Shown here in pieces: positions 8,301-14,959 of a stretch of 34,497 bases of DNA; the stretch's first letter is position 1, and every line of letters starts with the position of its first letter. The DNA lies in NCBI GenBank assembly GCA_003223025.1, contig QHXR01000011.1, positions 94,053-128,549 of the forward strand, in the 5' to 3' direction. The position numbers were made by a program, and so were the translations under genes. Below the pieces are notes generated by a model, which saw only the letters and a program-made list of their open reading frames with translations, searched no databases and was not told the DNA's origin. This DNA comes from Acidobacteriota bacterium. GTDB lineage: Bacteria > Acidobacteriota > Blastocatellia > Pyrinomonadales > Pyrinomonadaceae.

Positions 8301-8984
8301 CTAAGGTTTCTTCGCGTCGGGTTTCACGAGCGACGCCGACGGTTTTTCCGGATCGCAAACCTCCACCGCCGCGGTCGAGCTCAACTTCACCTCAGAAGAC
8401 GGAGCCATACCTAATTTTTCACGGATGAATTTTTCGGCTTCGGGCTGGATCAACTCACCATTCACGATCGGAGCCTTCTTCGCGATTACCGAGCCGCTCG
8501 GCTCAAGTTTTCCCGATTCCAAAAATATGTACCACGGCGAACCCCAGCTTCGTGTATCGCCGACCGACTTTCGCATTTCGTAGTGCGATGTCGTTTGCTT
8601 CGCCGTCCGCGCATCCGATTCCCACACGACCGGGAAAGTTAGCTTGTACTCAAGGATGTGTGACTTCATAGACTCGACCGGATCGTACTCGGCGATTGCG
8701 ATCACATCGAATCCAGCGGAGTGGTACTTCTGATACATCGCCTCGACGAACTTCACGTCATGCTTCCAGTTCGGGCACCATGGAGCGAAGTAGACGACCA
8801 TGACAAGCTTTTTGCCCGCGGCAAAATTGCGAAGGCCGGTCTCCGCTCCGGTCTGAACATTCTTGAACGTCCAATCTTTGTAAACGATCTCTTTCTCGAC
8901 GATCGGCGACTGTTCATTTCCGCCCTGTGCGAAGGCCAGAGTTGCGGTGAAAAGTATGAATGCAAGACTAAATGCAAACTTCAT
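8301..8984 (-). CDS. Secreted thioredoxin-like (TlpA/redoxin) protein with a single active-site Cys
   Basis: A 227-residue exported protein. The ATG at 8984, preceded by aggagc, gives a signal peptide ending at AFAQ (residue 20); the longer upstream frame is rejected. The thioredoxin fold is shown by the VMVVYFAPWCPNW segment (61-73), AGFDVIAIAEYDP (90-102) and a cis-Pro before WYIFL (Pro150). The active site reads Cys70-Pro-Asn-Trp, so the usual resolving Cys is absent; the only other Cys is near the C-terminus (210). It probably acts with the upstream PepSY membrane protein in one operon. It could be a peroxiredoxin-like or mixed-disulfide enzyme, or a redox-inactive relative. Confidence 0.83.
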   Translation of the reverse strand: MKFAFSLAFILFTATLAFAQGGNEQSPIVEKEIVYKDWTFKNVQTGAETGLRNFAAGKKLVMVVYFAPWCPNWKHDVKFVEAMYQKYHSAGFDVIAIAEYDPVESMKSHILEYKLTFPVVWESDARTAKQTTSHYEMRKSVGDTRSWGSPWYIFLESGKLEPSGSVIAKKAPIVNGELIQPEAEKFIREKLGMAPSSEVKLSSTAAVEVCDPEKPSASLVKPDAKKP

Positions 8985-9055
8985 CGAATGCTCCTGAAAT
9001 AAGGATAAGGCTAGCCGTTCTGATGACATTCGGCAACAGGAAAGTTGTCGGAAGA

Positions 9056-9565
9056 TCAATGCGCGGTGTGAGCGGCACGGCGACCGAGTCGTCTCGACCA
9101 ATAAGAGATGTTCAGATAAATTCCCGTCGCCGCCGACAAGGCGGAAAGAGCCGAGAAAACTAAAAGAAGCCAGACCTGCCAGTCGCCGGCAAAGAAATAG
9201 AAATGAGCTTCGCGAAAAAATCTCGTTTTCCACGTCGGAGGTTTTGAAAATGTCGCTTCACCGGTCTCAGCATCGATGAATATCGAGTCGGCTCCGAGTC
9301 CTCCGACTGATTGATATTGCGGACGGCCGTCTTTCGTCAGCAGTGTAAGAGCGGTTGTCGGAAGCGACTTTCCAGCCAGCGCATCTCCCTTCGCGATCGC
9401 TTCCGCCGGCGTGATCTTGACTCGTGCAGCCTCGATCTTTTCGACGGTGCCGCCTTCGACGGTATTCGGAAGAGCGTAGAGAAATCCACTTAAAGCCCAG
9501 GCGAGAACTGGTATCGAGACGAGAATTCCAAGGAACAAATGGAGCTGATATATAAAGCGTTTCAT
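9056..9565 (-). CDS. PepSY-associated membrane protein
   Basis: A 169-residue inner-membrane protein. The first membrane span is at about 7-32 (LHLFLGILVSIPVLAWALSG), followed by a periplasmic PepSY-like region at 48-110 (ITPAEAIAKG, then SIFIDAETGEATFS) and a second span at 128-152 with the HFYFFAGDW entry motif. It resembles the N-terminal part of PepSY-TM proteins, which often sit beside iron or reductase functions; it is shorter than full PepSY-TM reductases. It is followed after 71 bases by the thioredoxin-like gene in the same direction, so both likely form one operon in redox or metal handling. Confidence 0.8.
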   Translation of the reverse strand: MKRFIYQLHLFLGILVSIPVLAWALSGFLYALPNTVEGGTVEKIEAARVKITPAEAIAKGDALAGKSLPTTALTLLTKDGRPQYQSVGGLGADSIFIDAETGEATFSKPPTWKTRFFREAHFYFFAGDWQVWLLLVFSALSALSAATGIYLNISYWSRRLGRRAAHTAH

Positions 9566-9589
9566 AAGGATGGACGTTTTACCGAAGCC

Positions 9590-9649
9590 CAGATTAGCAC
9601 GGAATTGCGGACGAGCCGGTTAATATCGGGCCGAGTCTGTGCTAATCTG
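9590..9649. repeat. Short inverted repeat between divergent genes
   Basis: The 11-base arms cagattagcac (9590-9600) and gtgctaatctg (9639-9649) are perfect inverted copies, 38 bases apart, in the gap between the PepSY gene and the next forward gene. It could be an operator pair for the divergent promoters or a repeat remnant. Confidence 0.6.
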
Positions 9650-9663
9650 TGGCAACAATTTGT

Positions 9664-10092
9664 ATGAGCAACAATCCGACAGTTTCCGATATTTTCCGAC
9701 GCGCGCTCGAGATCCGCACCGCCGAACCGAGTGGTACATATGCCCAGCTCAAAGTCCGGCTGCTGAGTGAACTCAGCGGAAAACCGCTCCCCGAAACGGC
9801 GTTCCTGACCATCCCCGAATACGACAACATCGCGCCTGAAGAGGATTGGACGGCGGGTCTCCCGATCGTTCTGCGCGGCATCCAGAACAATGACTGGAAC
9901 GATGTCGTCCACGGCATCATCATCAGCCTCGAACAGGTTGAGAATTATCCGAAGCAATCTGGACGCGAGGACGATCCGGCAAAGGAATGGCGGAACCGTG
10001 GCAAGTCGATCGCCGAAGCGGAAGATAAGGTTATGGAAAAATGGATGCCCGAAGAACTGATGGCGATGGCGAAGCAGGCGGTTAAGAAGTAG
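9664..10092 (+). CDS. Conserved-looking small cytosolic protein, unknown function
   Basis: A 142-residue acidic protein with no signal peptide and no cysteines. The ATG at 9664 is preferred over an upstream in-frame GTG that lies inside an inverted-repeat arm. The protein is mainly helical with a Trp-rich middle (EEDWTAG, NNDWNDVVHG) and a charged C-terminal helix. I do not recognise a family. It stands alone, divergent from the PepSY operon and convergent with the MBL-fold gene. Confidence 0.7.
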   Translation: MSNNPTVSDIFRRALEIRTAEPSGTYAQLKVRLLSELSGKPLPETAFLTIPEYDNIAPEEDWTAGLPIVLRGIQNNDWNDVVHGIIISLEQVENYPKQSGREDDPAKEWRNRGKSIAEAEDKVMEKWMPEELMAMAKQAVKK

Positions 10093-10105
10093 AAGAGGAC
10101 TGATT

Positions 10106-10145
10106 AGACCCAATAGACGAATGGGACGGATGAGACCAATGGGAC
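10106..10145 (+). repeat. Short imperfect tandem repeat (agac-n-aatgggac)
   Basis: The units agacgaatgggac (10115-10127) and agaccaatgggac (10133-10145) differ at one base and follow a partial copy, agacccaat, at 10106. They lie in the gap between two convergent genes. Confidence 0.55.
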
Positions 10146-10186
10146 TTATATCGTCCGAGATCCGGATAGTTATGTTTTCGTGTGTC

Positions 10187-10954
10187 CTAGCCAATCACCG
10201 CCCTTAAACCGTCGACTGCTCGAAGAACCTCGCATCCCGGGTCCAGCCGTCTGACTTCCTTTTCAAAATCCACATCGTCCCACTCCTTATAAAAATGCGT
10301 GAGCATCGCACGCTTTGGTTCTGCACGTCGGATCAAATGGATCGCCTCTGATAATTCGAGATGCTTCTCGATAGGCTTATCTCTTACGAACGAAGTCTCG
10401 AGAATGAGCAGATCGACCTGTCGCGCGAATGTCGCGAGTGTTTCATCGAATCCGGTGTCGGAGGAGAAAACGAGAGTCGAATCTTTCTCGCGGAGATGGA
10501 TCGCGTGACTGTCCGGCGTGTGAGGCGTTGAATGCGCTACTGCCTCGACGCCTTCAACGATCTCAAAAGAATTCAGCTCATCGATCTCAATTATCTCGAT
10601 CGGAAAATGTTGGTTTAGAAGCTTCCCGTTGCCGGCGTCATCAAAACATTCCATGAGCCGGCGTAGCCCGGGAGCTCCGAAGAACTTTAGTGGTTTTTTT
10701 CGATCGCGGATAATTGGTGCGGCAATCGACGCGAACAGGAATGGTGCGATTCCGGCGCAGTGGTCGAGATGAAAGTGCGAGATCCAAATCGCGTCGAGAT
10801 CCCACCACTCGAGATTCTCTTCCGCCATGCGATGAAGAGCGGACGCAGAAAAGTCGAGCAGCAATTTTCCATTTGCTGTCTGCAGCCAATATCCGGAACT
10901 GCTTCGAAGCGGGTGCGGAACGGCGGTGCCGGAACCGATAACTGTAAGCTCCAT
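10187..10954 (-). CDS. MBL-fold metallo-hydrolase (ribonuclease Z-like)
   Basis: A 255-residue binuclear zinc hydrolase of the metallo-beta-lactamase superfamily. The signature SHFHLDH at 59-65 provides His60, His62, Asp64 and His65. Further ligands are expected in HTPDSHAIHL, SSDTGFDE and LTHFY, in the order found in RNase Z/phosphodiesterase relatives. The N-terminal VIGSGTAVPHPLRSSSGYWL is typical of this branch. There is no exosite arm of the tRNase Z type that I can recognise, so a tRNA 3'-processing role is not assured. It is divergent from bshB1 with a 35-base gap, so the two probably share a control region. Confidence 0.88.
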   Translation of the reverse strand: MELTVIGSGTAVPHPLRSSSGYWLQTANGKLLLDFSASALHRMAEENLEWWDLDAIWISHFHLDHCAGIAPFLFASIAAPIIRDRKKPLKFFGAPGLRRLMECFDDAGNGKLLNQHFPIEIIEIDELNSFEIVEGVEAVAHSTPHTPDSHAIHLREKDSTLVFSSDTGFDETLATFARQVDLLILETSFVRDKPIEKHLELSEAIHLIRRAEPKRAMLTHFYKEWDDVDFEKEVRRLDPGCEVLRAVDGLRAVIG

Positions 10955-10989
10955 AAACGAATGATAGCAGTTATGCTAAATTTGACCTG

Positions 10990-11724
10990 ATGGATCAGAT
11001 CGACATCCTTGCCATTTTCGCTCACCCCGACGACGTTGAACTCACCGTAGGTGGAACTCTTCTGAAGATGAAAGATCTCGGGTACCGCACCGGTGCTCTG
11101 GATGTCACACGCGGCGAGATGGGTACACGCGGAACTGTCGAAGGTCGGCGAGAAGAGGCTGAAAGCGCGGCGAAAATTCTCAGACTCGATGTTCGCGAAA
11201 ACTTGGGTTTGCCCGACGGTCACGTTTTCTGCGATGACGATTCGCGAACGAAACTTGTTCGGGTGTTGCGACGGCTCAAACCGAAAGTGATCCTGACGCA
11301 CCAGATCGACGATCCGCATCCGGACCACAATCATATCTCGCAGCTCGTGCGCGAATCTGCTCGGCTTTCGAGTATGAAACGATACGACGAGGAGACGGGC
11401 GGCGAAAAAATTCCCGTGCCGAATGTCGCGCACAATATTTTTTCACGTCGCGTTCAGCCGTCGTTTATCGTCGACGTTTCGGATTTTCTAGAAATAAAGA
11501 TGGAGGCCATCCGCGCACACAGCTCGCAATTCTACGATCCGAATTCGAGCGAGCCCGAAACGCGTCTTACGAGCAGGGGATTTCTCGATGAGCTCGAAGT
11601 TCGTTCACGCTATTTCGGATCGCTGATCGGTGTTGAAGCCGGTGAGCCTTACTACGTGCGCGAGACTCTGAACATAAACGATCCCGTCGATCTTTTGACG
11701 CGGCCGATGAATTTATACTCATGA
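10990..11724 (+). CDS. bshB1: Bacillithiol biosynthesis deacetylase BshB1 (PIG-L family)
   Basis: A 244-residue zinc-dependent N-acetylglucosaminyl-malate deacetylase, the second step of bacillithiol synthesis. AHPDDVELTVGGTL begins at residue 11 (zinc ligands His12 and Asp15, catalytic Asp14). The second motif DPHPDHNHI at 108-116 supplies His113. The length, the GEMGTRGT segment and the NLGLPDG segment agree with BshB1. No bshA or bshC lies in the window; the GT4 protein at 23893 is not clearly BshA. The stop overlaps the next start by four bases (ATGA), giving a coupled pair. Confidence 0.9.
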   Translation: MDQIDILAIFAHPDDVELTVGGTLLKMKDLGYRTGALDVTRGEMGTRGTVEGRREEAESAAKILRLDVRENLGLPDGHVFCDDDSRTKLVRVLRRLKPKVILTHQIDDPHPDHNHISQLVRESARLSSMKRYDEETGGEKIPVPNVAHNIFSRRVQPSFIVDVSDFLEIKMEAIRAHSSQFYDPNSSEPETRLTSRGFLDELEVRSRYFGSLIGVEAGEPYYVRETLNINDPVDLLTRPMNLYS

Positions 11725-12527
11725 CCGAACTGACGCCGGAAGAAATCGAGCTCGCGAAAAAGCATAGGATCCTTGAGCGCTTGAAGGATCGGCTCGCAGA
11801 TCGCGAAGAAGAGATGGCAGATCTGCGCGCGGAGCTCGAACAGTTCGAAGCGCGATACAAGATGGAGGTCGGGCGTCTATATGCGGATCTCGATGACATC
11901 GAAGCCCTGATCGCCGAGGAAGAATACAAGCTCGTTCCGGACGATGAGGAAATAAAGAAAAAGGCGGAAGAGCTACGCAGGCGTGCGGAAGAATCCGCCG
12001 CAAATAGCGAAGCCGCAGAGGATTTTAAATTCGATCCGACGCCCGAAGCCAGGAAGGCTTATCACAATCTCGCACGCATAATTCACCCTGATCTTGCGCT
12101 CGATCCAAAAGAAAAAGAAAAGCGACACGGTTTGATGGCGAAGCTGAACGAAGCGTATTCGGCCGGCGATCAGAAACAGCTCAACAAACTTTTCGAAGAT
12201 TTTAAAAACAGTCCGGACATCGTGAAAGGAATTTCAGTCGGCGACGATCTCGTTCGAGCAATTCGGCAGATCGCACAGGTCGCGGCGCGCCTGATCGAAT
12301 TAAAAGACGAAAAGTCGAAGGCGGAAACGTCAGAGCTTTTCGTGCTACGCGGAAAAGTAAACGAGGAGTTTGGCGAAGGCCGCGATCTGCTAAGGCACAT
12401 GGCCGAGCGAACGAAAACCGCGATACAGAAGTCAGGGCGAAGGTTGGCAAATTTGAAGAACGTGAACGAAGCCGCGGAGGAGTACGTGAAGGAGCGTTAC
12501 GATATGGATATTTCCGATTTCCGGTGA
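11721..12527 (+). CDS. Coiled-coil protein with central J-domain-like segment
   Basis: A 268-residue, highly charged cytosolic protein. Residues 5-98 form a long Glu/Arg/Lys-rich coiled coil. Residues about 108-165 resemble a DnaJ J-domain: ARKAYHNLARIIHPDL, with the HPD triad at 122-124, and then KLNEAYSAGD. The rest is helical and charged. There is no Gly/Phe region or zinc finger, so it is not DnaJ itself; it may recruit DnaK to a specific client. The start ATG overlaps the bshB1 stop. Its own stop abuts the stop of the convergent TPR gene, the two being the halves of one TGATCA. Confidence 0.8.
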   Translation: MTELTPEEIELAKKHRILERLKDRLADREEEMADLRAELEQFEARYKMEVGRLYADLDDIEALIAEEEYKLVPDDEEIKKKAEELRRRAEESAANSEAAEDFKFDPTPEARKAYHNLARIIHPDLALDPKEKEKRHGLMAKLNEAYSAGDQKQLNKLFEDFKNSPDIVKGISVGDDLVRAIRQIAQVAARLIELKDEKSKAETSELFVLRGKVNEEFGEGRDLLRHMAERTKTAIQKSGRRLANLKNVNEAAEEYVKERYDMDISDFR

Positions 12528-14006
12528 TCAAAGATCAAGCGTTCGAATCTCGATCGATCCGTCGGCATTCTTTTCTGCACTAGACACACCGACTATCTTT
12601 CCGAGGATCTTTACATCCGCCTTGTCGAACAGTTGAGGTTCAGACCCGCCTGCTTCCAGACATACGATCCCGAAATCAGAATCGTAAAATCCGCAGCTCA
12701 CGAGATCGGTCTTTAACTCGACCAATGCGACGAGATCGCCGCGTCTGATCTTTTCAGGGACGATCACCGCAAGCGAGCCTTTGATCAGGCCATACGGACC
12801 GAGGTCGGAATTATTTATCCAGACGCCCTGATACTCATCGTAATGCGATATCGATGGCGGGAGGACGAGCTTCAAGTCATCCGACGCGAGGCCTGACTTA
12901 GCCGCCGCCGTTTTAGCTAGTCGCGACTTTATTACGTTTCGATCTTCGAGTGTCTGTTCGAACTCGCGGACAAGTCTAAGAGCAGCATTCTCGCTGATTC
13001 GGATCTTAGCGATCTCGACGGCCTCGAGCAATGTGAGCGTCGCGGTGGAAAAATCGTTTGCGAATAACTGGATGCGCGCCTTTGTTGCGATCGTCTCGGT
13101 TAGATATTCGAAGTTCTCACTCTTTCTAAGAATGGCGATGCCTTGATCGACTGTCTCAAGAGCGTCATCGAATTCGCCCTCGTCAAGATAGATCAGAGCT
13201 TTTGAATCGAGCGAGAAACCTTCACGCGTTCTGTCGCCGATCGCTCTGAAAAGATCAGTCGCACGATCGATCGCGTCGTGTGCGTCGACAAATCTTTCCT
13301 CTAATTTATAGAGCTGCGAAAGATTGTTCTCGGCCATCGCCAGCTGCACTTTATTTCCTGCCTTGGCGAAGAAGTCGCGGCCCTTTTCAAGAGCGTCGCG
13401 TGCTTCGGAAACGTCACCGAGATTCTTCGCTGCGATCGCGAAGTTCATATAGAAATTTCCGGCGAGGAAATTGTCCGCGTGCTCGACGAAGGTCTGCTCA
13501 AGATTGCTGAACTCGGCGTAGATCTCTGCAAATCGTTTTTGTGAAAGCAGGATGATCTGGCGAATCACGTGCGAGTAAAGCCGAGCGTCGCAGTGCTCGG
13601 AGATGTCGTGCGATCGCGATTCTTCGATCCAACTTTCAGCTTCGTTGGTTTCGCCGGTGCGCCAGTAAGCGAGAGCAAGATAGTTTTCGCACTCCGCAAT
13701 TTTTTCCGGTTGATAAATTTCGAGAAAAGCCGAGCGGGCACGTGTAAGAAGATTTCTAGAGCGGTCCTGCGCCGACGGAAGCTGTCGTCTCCAACCGAGA
13801 AATCCGATCAACGCGCCGCATCGTAAGTGGATGTTTGCGGCGAGGCGAGCATCCAAATTATCGACGACCGGATCGGTCGTTACATCATCCCAAACTCCGC
13901 GCAATTCGATCAGCGCTTGTTCCAACATTCCACTGCGTTCAAGGGCGTGCAGCTCGCGAACGAGTTCATTGGAAGCACGAATTGTCGGTGGGCGGCGGGA
14001 ATTCAT
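12528..14006 (-). CDS. TPR protein with degenerate LexA/S24-like C-terminal domain
   Basis: A 492-residue cytosolic protein. The ATG at 14006 is chosen because the earlier TTG (14051) lies in the promoter spacer. Residues about 20-370 are helical repeats; the clearest TPR motifs are LGDVSEARDALEKGRDFF and YLDEGEFDDALETVDQGI. The last 100 residues (393-492) align by eye with the LexA/S24 peptidase core: NNSDLGPYGLIKGSLAVIVP, then RRGDLVALVE, and a final DVKILGKIVGV, which closely matches the end of LexA proteins. A Ser is present near the nucleophile position, but the strand that normally carries the catalytic Lys reads DLVSCGFY, so autoproteolysis is unlikely. A sensory or adaptor role near the HTH gene at 14369 is an inference. 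Confidence 0.78.
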   Translation of the reverse strand: MNSRRPPTIRASNELVRELHALERSGMLEQALIELRGVWDDVTTDPVVDNLDARLAANIHLRCGALIGFLGWRRQLPSAQDRSRNLLTRARSAFLEIYQPEKIAECENYLALAYWRTGETNEAESWIEESRSHDISEHCDARLYSHVIRQIILLSQKRFAEIYAEFSNLEQTFVEHADNFLAGNFYMNFAIAAKNLGDVSEARDALEKGRDFFAKAGNKVQLAMAENNLSQLYKLEERFVDAHDAIDRATDLFRAIGDRTREGFSLDSKALIYLDEGEFDDALETVDQGIAILRKSENFEYLTETIATKARIQLFANDFSTATLTLLEAVEIAKIRISENAALRLVREFEQTLEDRNVIKSRLAKTAAAKSGLASDDLKLVLPPSISHYDEYQGVWINNSDLGPYGLIKGSLAVIVPEKIRRGDLVALVELKTDLVSCGFYDSDFGIVCLEAGGSEPQLFDKADVKILGKIVGVSSAEKNADGSIEIRTLDL

Positions 14007-14033
14007 AGGCTGGTGAATCGTTTTGTCGGGTGT

Positions 14034-14062
14034 ATTATAACGGCGATACAAGCGTGTATCAA
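14034..14062 (-). promoter_or_regulatory. Near-consensus sigma-70 promoter for the TPR/S24-like gene
   Basis: Reading leftward, TTGATA (14057-14062) and a perfect TATAAT (14034-14039) are separated by 17 bases. Transcription would start near 14027, leaving a leader of about 20 bases before the ATG at 14006. Confidence 0.75.
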
Positions 14063-14097
14063 CAGAAAAATCAAGAAAAATCGGAGGGACTTAGTAA

Positions 14098-14358
14098 ATG
14101 AAAAATATCAAGAGAACCGCACTCAAAATCCTGGTGCTGATCGCCCTTTTTGCGCCGGCGGCGTTTGCCGACGGCGACATGGGCGGAGGTGGATTAGCGG
14201 GCGGCGGCGGCGGCGCGAAAGAACGTACCGTCGTCATCGCCCAGGGCTCAGAAGATGAAGGCGGCGACATGGGCGGTGGAGGCAAAACTCCCGATCCGGA
14301 TGATGATGACGAATCGTTCTGGAGTGCGATTTACCTGTATTTTGGCGTAAAAATGTAA
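14098..14358 (+). CDS. Small Gly/Asp-rich secreted peptide
   Basis: An 86-residue precursor. The signal peptide (residues 1-24, ending AAFAD) is followed by a mature chain of about 60 residues. The chain contains two copies of GDMGGGG, a run of glycines, an acidic stretch PDPDDDDE and an aromatic C-terminus (SFWSAIYLYFGVKM). A good gagggac Shine-Dalgarno lies upstream. I do not recognise it; the composition suggests a surface-exposed or metal-binding peptide, or a secreted signal. It sits between the TPR/S24-like gene (divergent) and the CI-type HTH gene (convergent, 10 bases from its stop). Confidence 0.72.
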   Translation: MKNIKRTALKILVLIALFAPAAFADGDMGGGGLAGGGGGAKERTVVIAQGSEDEGGDMGGGGKTPDPDDDDESFWSAIYLYFGVKM

Positions 14359-14368
14359 GAACCGGGGA

Positions 14369-14785
14369 TCAATCCTTCTTGTCGGGGACAACGGACAACT
14401 CTTTCACTTTTTCCGACTTTAGGCTTCCGGACTGTAATACGACGACTTTTTGTTGAGTCGAATTCTGACTTCCCAACATTTCGTTGATTACTTCCACACA
14501 CTCGCTCCTGACCAGATCACGGATTTGGCGGGCGGTTAGAGGTGTATCTTCGATGGCGGCGGCCGGCGAAACAAGTTTTTCGCCCTCACCGGTAAGGAGC
14601 CAGTTGATCGAGTAAGGCGTTCGCTGGGCGATCGTGCGGAGAACGTAAGAATCGGGAAGGCGTCCCTGCAGATAATTCTTCGCCGCTTGATACGAAATGT
14701 CCAACAATCGTTGAATCTTTGCGGGCTCAGATGTGCCGCAAATTTCAATTAATCTCTCGATGAAAAGTTTTTTTTCTTGTTCCAC
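14369..14785 (-). CDS. CI-type helix-turn-helix DNA-binding protein without peptidase domain
   Basis: A 138-residue putative transcription regulator. Residues 5-70 resemble the phage CI repressor N-terminal domain: LDISYQAAKNYLQGRLPDSY for the HTH, followed by INWLLTGEGEK, a phrase diagnostic of this family. The rest is a short helical region and a Val/Lys-rich tail, with no S24 domain as in full CI-like repressors. The start is GTG with no obvious Shine-Dalgarno. A promoter and a dyad symmetry lie directly upstream, so autoregulation is likely. Phage genes are absent nearby, so it is probably a domesticated regulator. Confidence 0.82.
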   Translation of the reverse strand: MEQEKKLFIERLIEICGTSEPAKIQRLLDISYQAAKNYLQGRLPDSYVLRTIAQRTPYSINWLLTGEGEKLVSPAAAIEDTPLTARQIRDLVRSECVEVINEMLGSQNSTQQKVVVLQSGSLKSEKVKELSVVPDKKD

Positions 14786-14793
14786 TTTTACGT

Positions 14794-14809
14794 GTTGACA
14801 ACGTTCAAC
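14794..14809. promoter_or_regulatory. Candidate operator: GTTGA-N6-TCAAC type dyad
   Basis: The sequence gttgacaacgttcaac has perfect 5-base inverted ends around a 6-base centre. It lies between the predicted transcription start and the GTG start of the HTH gene, the expected position for an autorepressor site. Confidence 0.5.
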
Positions 14810-14821
14810 GATTGTGTAAAT

Positions 14822-14850
14822 ATCCTACACGGTCGTTCACTCTTTGTAAA
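14822..14850 (-). promoter_or_regulatory. Probable promoter of the CI-type HTH gene
   Basis: Reading leftward, TTTACA (14845-14850) and TAGGAT (14822-14827) are separated by 17 bases. The predicted start lies near 14815, just upstream of the dyad at 14794-14809. Confidence 0.55.
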
Positions 14851-14891
14851 GAAATTATTGATAAGAGGCGATCTAAAAGATTAACTTCGTT

Positions 14892-14914
14892 ACCGACTGC
14901 TCCACGTAGTCGGT
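14892..14914. terminator. Short hairpin downstream of the flavoprotein gene
   Basis: The perfect 7-bp stem accgact/agtcggt has a 9-base loop. It lies about 45 bases after the flavoprotein stop, reading leftward, and upstream of the HTH promoter. There is no good T-run, so terminator activity is uncertain. Confidence 0.4.
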
Positions 14915-14959
14915 GCGAACGGGGGGAGACGGTGTGGGAGACGTTTCCCCTTTCGTTTT

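Noticed and set aside
14369-14785. Prophage, considered because of the CI-like HTH
   Set aside because: No integrase, Cro partner or structural phage genes in the window.
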